64,000 nucleotides of DNA. Origin: Arcuatula senhousia. Its lineage: Eukaryota > Mollusca > Bivalvia > Mytilida > Mytilidae. A model generated the notes under the pieces. It saw only the letters and a list, made by a program, of their open reading frames with translations. It was not told where the DNA came from and searched no databases. The DNA lies in contig OZ020317.1 of assembly GCA_963971305.1 (NCBI GenBank), forward strand, positions 17,502,001 to 17,566,000, given 5' to 3'. Position numbers and translations under genes: made by a program. Of the stretch, positions 61,740 through 64,000 are shown one piece after another. The first letter of the stretch is position 1, and every line of letters begins with the position of its first letter.

Positions 61740-61870
61740 CCCGTAAGGCTGGTGCAGTGATTAGTGTACGGACCGTTACAGACGGGACTGGAACTGTGAG
61801 GAGTTTGATAAAATTCCGAACCCATAATGCGGACACGGGGAACGAAATGTAAACGTGTAGAATTTCTATA
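61740..61870 (+). repeat. Possible tRNA-derived SINE head
   Basis: GGCTGGTGCAGTGATTAGTG resembles a polymerase III A box with flanks, and GAGTTTGATAAAATTCCGA lies where a degraded B box (GGTTCGAATCC) would be. The cloverleaf cannot be completed. The alternative is chance similarity. Confidence 0.35.
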
Positions 61871-61889
61871 ACACCAAAAATGATATTTC

Positions 61890-62630
61890 ATATTCTTTCG
61901 TTTTTAATATTATTTCAGAACTTGGCTTTAGTGCCGTATGGAGGTCGTAGAAAGCTTCCCCGTGCTTTAGTTGTATGCTCTTATATATTTTCGAGTACTG
62001 GAATATGTATTGGAAAGTCACTGTTTACATATTTCCATTTTTTTTACGTTCTGATCTAAAATTGTGGCTATCTCTTATGCAGTTGATAAGTTTACCTCGT
62101 TTAGTCATTGTTGTAATATTTTTTTGGCTTTAGTGTTTTTTTTTGTTTTTTTTTAAATCTTATGTCCTACCGGTCTTCCAATTTTTCTACCCCTAGCGTG
62201 TCTGATGAAGGTTAGTCCAAAAAAGCGCTTCACACGCATTGAATATTTGTTTTTTTTTATCATTCATAAAACTAATGTCAATATAAGGATCGTGTTTTTC
62301 TGGCACATATTTCATATTCTTTCGTATTTAATATTATCTCAGAGCTTGGCTGTAGTGTCGTGTGGAGGTCGTAGAAAGCTTCCCCGTGCTTTAGTTGTAT
62401 GCTCTTTCATATATATATATTTTTTTTTTTTCAAGTACTGGAATATGTGTTGGAAAGTCACTGTTTACATATTTCCAGTTTTTTTGACGTTCTGATCTAA
62501 AATTGTGGCTATCTCTTATGCAGTTGATAAGTTTACCTCGTTTAGTCATTGTTGTTATATTTTTTTGGCTTGAATGTTTTTTTTTTCAAATCTAATGTCC
62601 TAGGGCACTGGTCTTCCAATTTTCGACCCC
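61890..62630. repeat. Direct duplication of about 310 bp, 420 bp apart
   Basis: 61893-62150 and 62312-62580 are near-copies: TATTCTTTCGT, GAGGTCGTAGAAAGCTTCCC, CGTGCTTTAGTTGTATGCTC, GGAAAGTCACTGTTTACATA, GTGGCTATCTCTTATGCAGT and TAGTCATTGTTGT occur in both, in the same order. Differences are mainly in T runs. The link between the copies (62190-62300) occurs once. Confidence 0.85.
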
Positions 62631-63659
62631 TAAAGTGTATATGAATTTGTTTAATTAAAAAGTATTAATACGACTTTATTAATTTTTGAGTTTTAAACTT
62701 GTTATTTTTGTCAAAAATCTATGAATGCTTTATTCTATATTTTATTATTCTTGTTTTAATAAAAAATGTAGTGAATACAATAAAAAGTTATTCACTTTCC
62801 GTGATCATTGTGATTGAAGTAATTATTCTAAAAGCCTTTGCATTCGACCCCTGACCCATGTTGACATGGTTAGCCAATCTAGCTATCTGTCTACCTATAT
62901 TTTTTTTAAGTTAGAAAACAATATAAGATTTATTTTGATCTAAAATATGACCAATCAAAGAACAAAGGACTAGGTTTGGTTAGAACCAAAATTGGCCCAC
63001 AATTTCAACTTGGGAGTAAACTTTCTGAAATTACAAAATGTATAAGTCACGATTAGAACAAAAAAGTGAAGGAAAGAAATAGATGCAAAGCCATTGCATG
63101 TAAAATTGTGTACAAAGAAATAGTTCACTTGCTCTCACGGCGGCAGAAACTTCATTTCATGATATTGGAATTTCATATAAAAGTTCATATAATGTTATAT
63201 GTATTATTGTTTAATTGTCCTTGATAAATTAATAACCATTTTGATATTATTCTCCCGTAAGATGTACAATACCGTTAAAATGCCATCTTTGTCTTTTTGA
63301 CCTACCCGTGCGACAGCGTTTCCATTGAATAACATTTTATTGTAATAATGCAAATTAAATCAAATCAATTTATTGGTCATAAATCCAAAATACTAGGATT
63401 ATTTCCAGTTACAATACACTGACAAACAAAAAAACATAAATGTACACATATGCCTGTGGAGGAGATGTGGCAGTATAAAGCCTTTGACTAAAATAAATTC
63501 TAAAAGTATAAAATTGTATATTTATATGTGATCAAATACAGAACATGAAGTAAAATAACAATATCTATAATCATAAATTAATATTCTTAATTTCCAAATT
63601 CAGATTATACATGTTTATAAACCCCGGATATACATACATAATTTACAGAGATCTTAATC
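62631..63659. other. No gene; includes the 3' flank of LINE-5
   Basis: AT-rich sequence without a convincing frame. From about 63345 on it is probably the 3' UTR of the minus-strand LINE remnant at 63660-64000. Confidence 0.35.
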
Positions 63660-64000
63660 TGTCACAGAAAAAATTAATTTAAATTTAAATTTATCGAGGG
63701 GTTGCATATTAGTAAAAGATGGAACAACGTCAGTCAGAAATTTTAAAAAATCCTCTCTAGGTTTTTCTAGTGGCTTACATTGGATAAATTTAGAGGTAAC
63801 TGTTCGATATTCTTAATCTTGTGAATACTTTCGTTTGGTTTCTATCTTTATCGGCAAAAAGATATTTCTCAATTTCATATAATTTTTTAAACTGTCTATA
63901 AGTACGCAATTTATTACCACCTTTCTTTTTATCAATCCCTTCCTGCTGCAATGCAGATCTCCAAAATGAGATATAATTTTCTTCTAATTTATTTCCAATT
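63660..64000 (-). pseudogene. LINE ORF2 C-terminal remnant (LINE-5), runs off right edge
   Basis: On the minus strand from the right edge: ISFWRSALQQEGIDKKKGGN, KLRTYRQFKKLYEIEKYLF, KVFTRLRISNSYL, then after a gap KPLEKPREDFLKFLTDVVPS and MQPLDKFKFKLIFSVTD with a stop near 63660. KLRTYRxFK...YL...LTKLRIS is a standard stretch of LINE ORF2 between thumb and knuckle. The knuckle itself is missing, apparently through a deletion near 63785. The rest of the element lies beyond the window. Confidence 0.68.

Overview
The window looks like an intron-rich, repeat-dense stretch of an animal nuclear genome. It is most likely a bivalve or other mollusc, judging from the AT-rich background, the kinds of LINE and Ty3/gypsy elements, and several dispersed families of a type I remember from bivalve assemblies. 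That placement is inference. I see no rRNA, tRNA, CRISPR or bacterial-type operon.

The one host gene I can support is NDUFB3, a subunit of mitochondrial complex I, on the minus strand. Its last exon (18743-18986) and its first coding exon (41630-41766) are separated by a 22.6 kb intron filled with nested mobile elements. The splice phases match across the gap, and together the exons give a protein of 126 residues.

Layout, left to right. 1-3448: decayed Ty3/gypsy element on the minus strand (gag, zinc knuckle, protease, start of RT) with a tRNA-Leu-like primer site and one LTR edge. 4024-4814 and 4966-6860: two non-autonomous TIR elements, one with a TA duplication and one with a TAA duplication. 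8.2-12.5 kb: a minus-strand APE-type LINE (LINE-1 here), interrupted by a 720 bp 5'-truncated RT-element insert flanked by a 13 bp duplication. 12.5-15.5 kb: a plus-strand Ty3/gypsy element with the integrase deleted and an extra zinc-finger ORF behind pol. 15.5-18.7 kb: small repeats and a satellite-like array. 18.7-41.8 kb: NDUFB3 and its intron.

Inside the intron the nesting is at least four deep. Repeat family D is split by family E; E is split by a 16,082 bp transposon (24342-40423) with about 1.4 kb terminal inverted repeats and a CTATAG duplication; that transposon carries a CR1-like LINE; and the LINE is split by a 1.1 kb Mutator-like element with a 9 bp duplication.

42-48.8 kb: more dispersed repeats. 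48.9-56.6 kb: a nearly intact minus-strand LINE (LINE-2 here). Its ORF1 (with a PHD finger) and ORF2 overlap in the -1 frame behind a T TTT TTA slippery heptamer. ORF1 is split by a 2.3 kb relative of the 16 kb transposon (6 bp duplication). That relative still encodes a SAM-like plus helix-turn-helix fragment of an integrase-type transposase. 57.9-64 kb: LINE remnants, a GC-rich tandem array, a second Mutator-like element with a 9 bp duplication, and a 0.4 kb direct duplication.

The most interesting items are the paired TATGGAACGCC transposons, whose TIRs are built from 21 bp repeats followed by a transposase N-terminus; the candidate frameshift LINE; and the gypsy element with a histone-H3-tail-like zinc-finger ORF.
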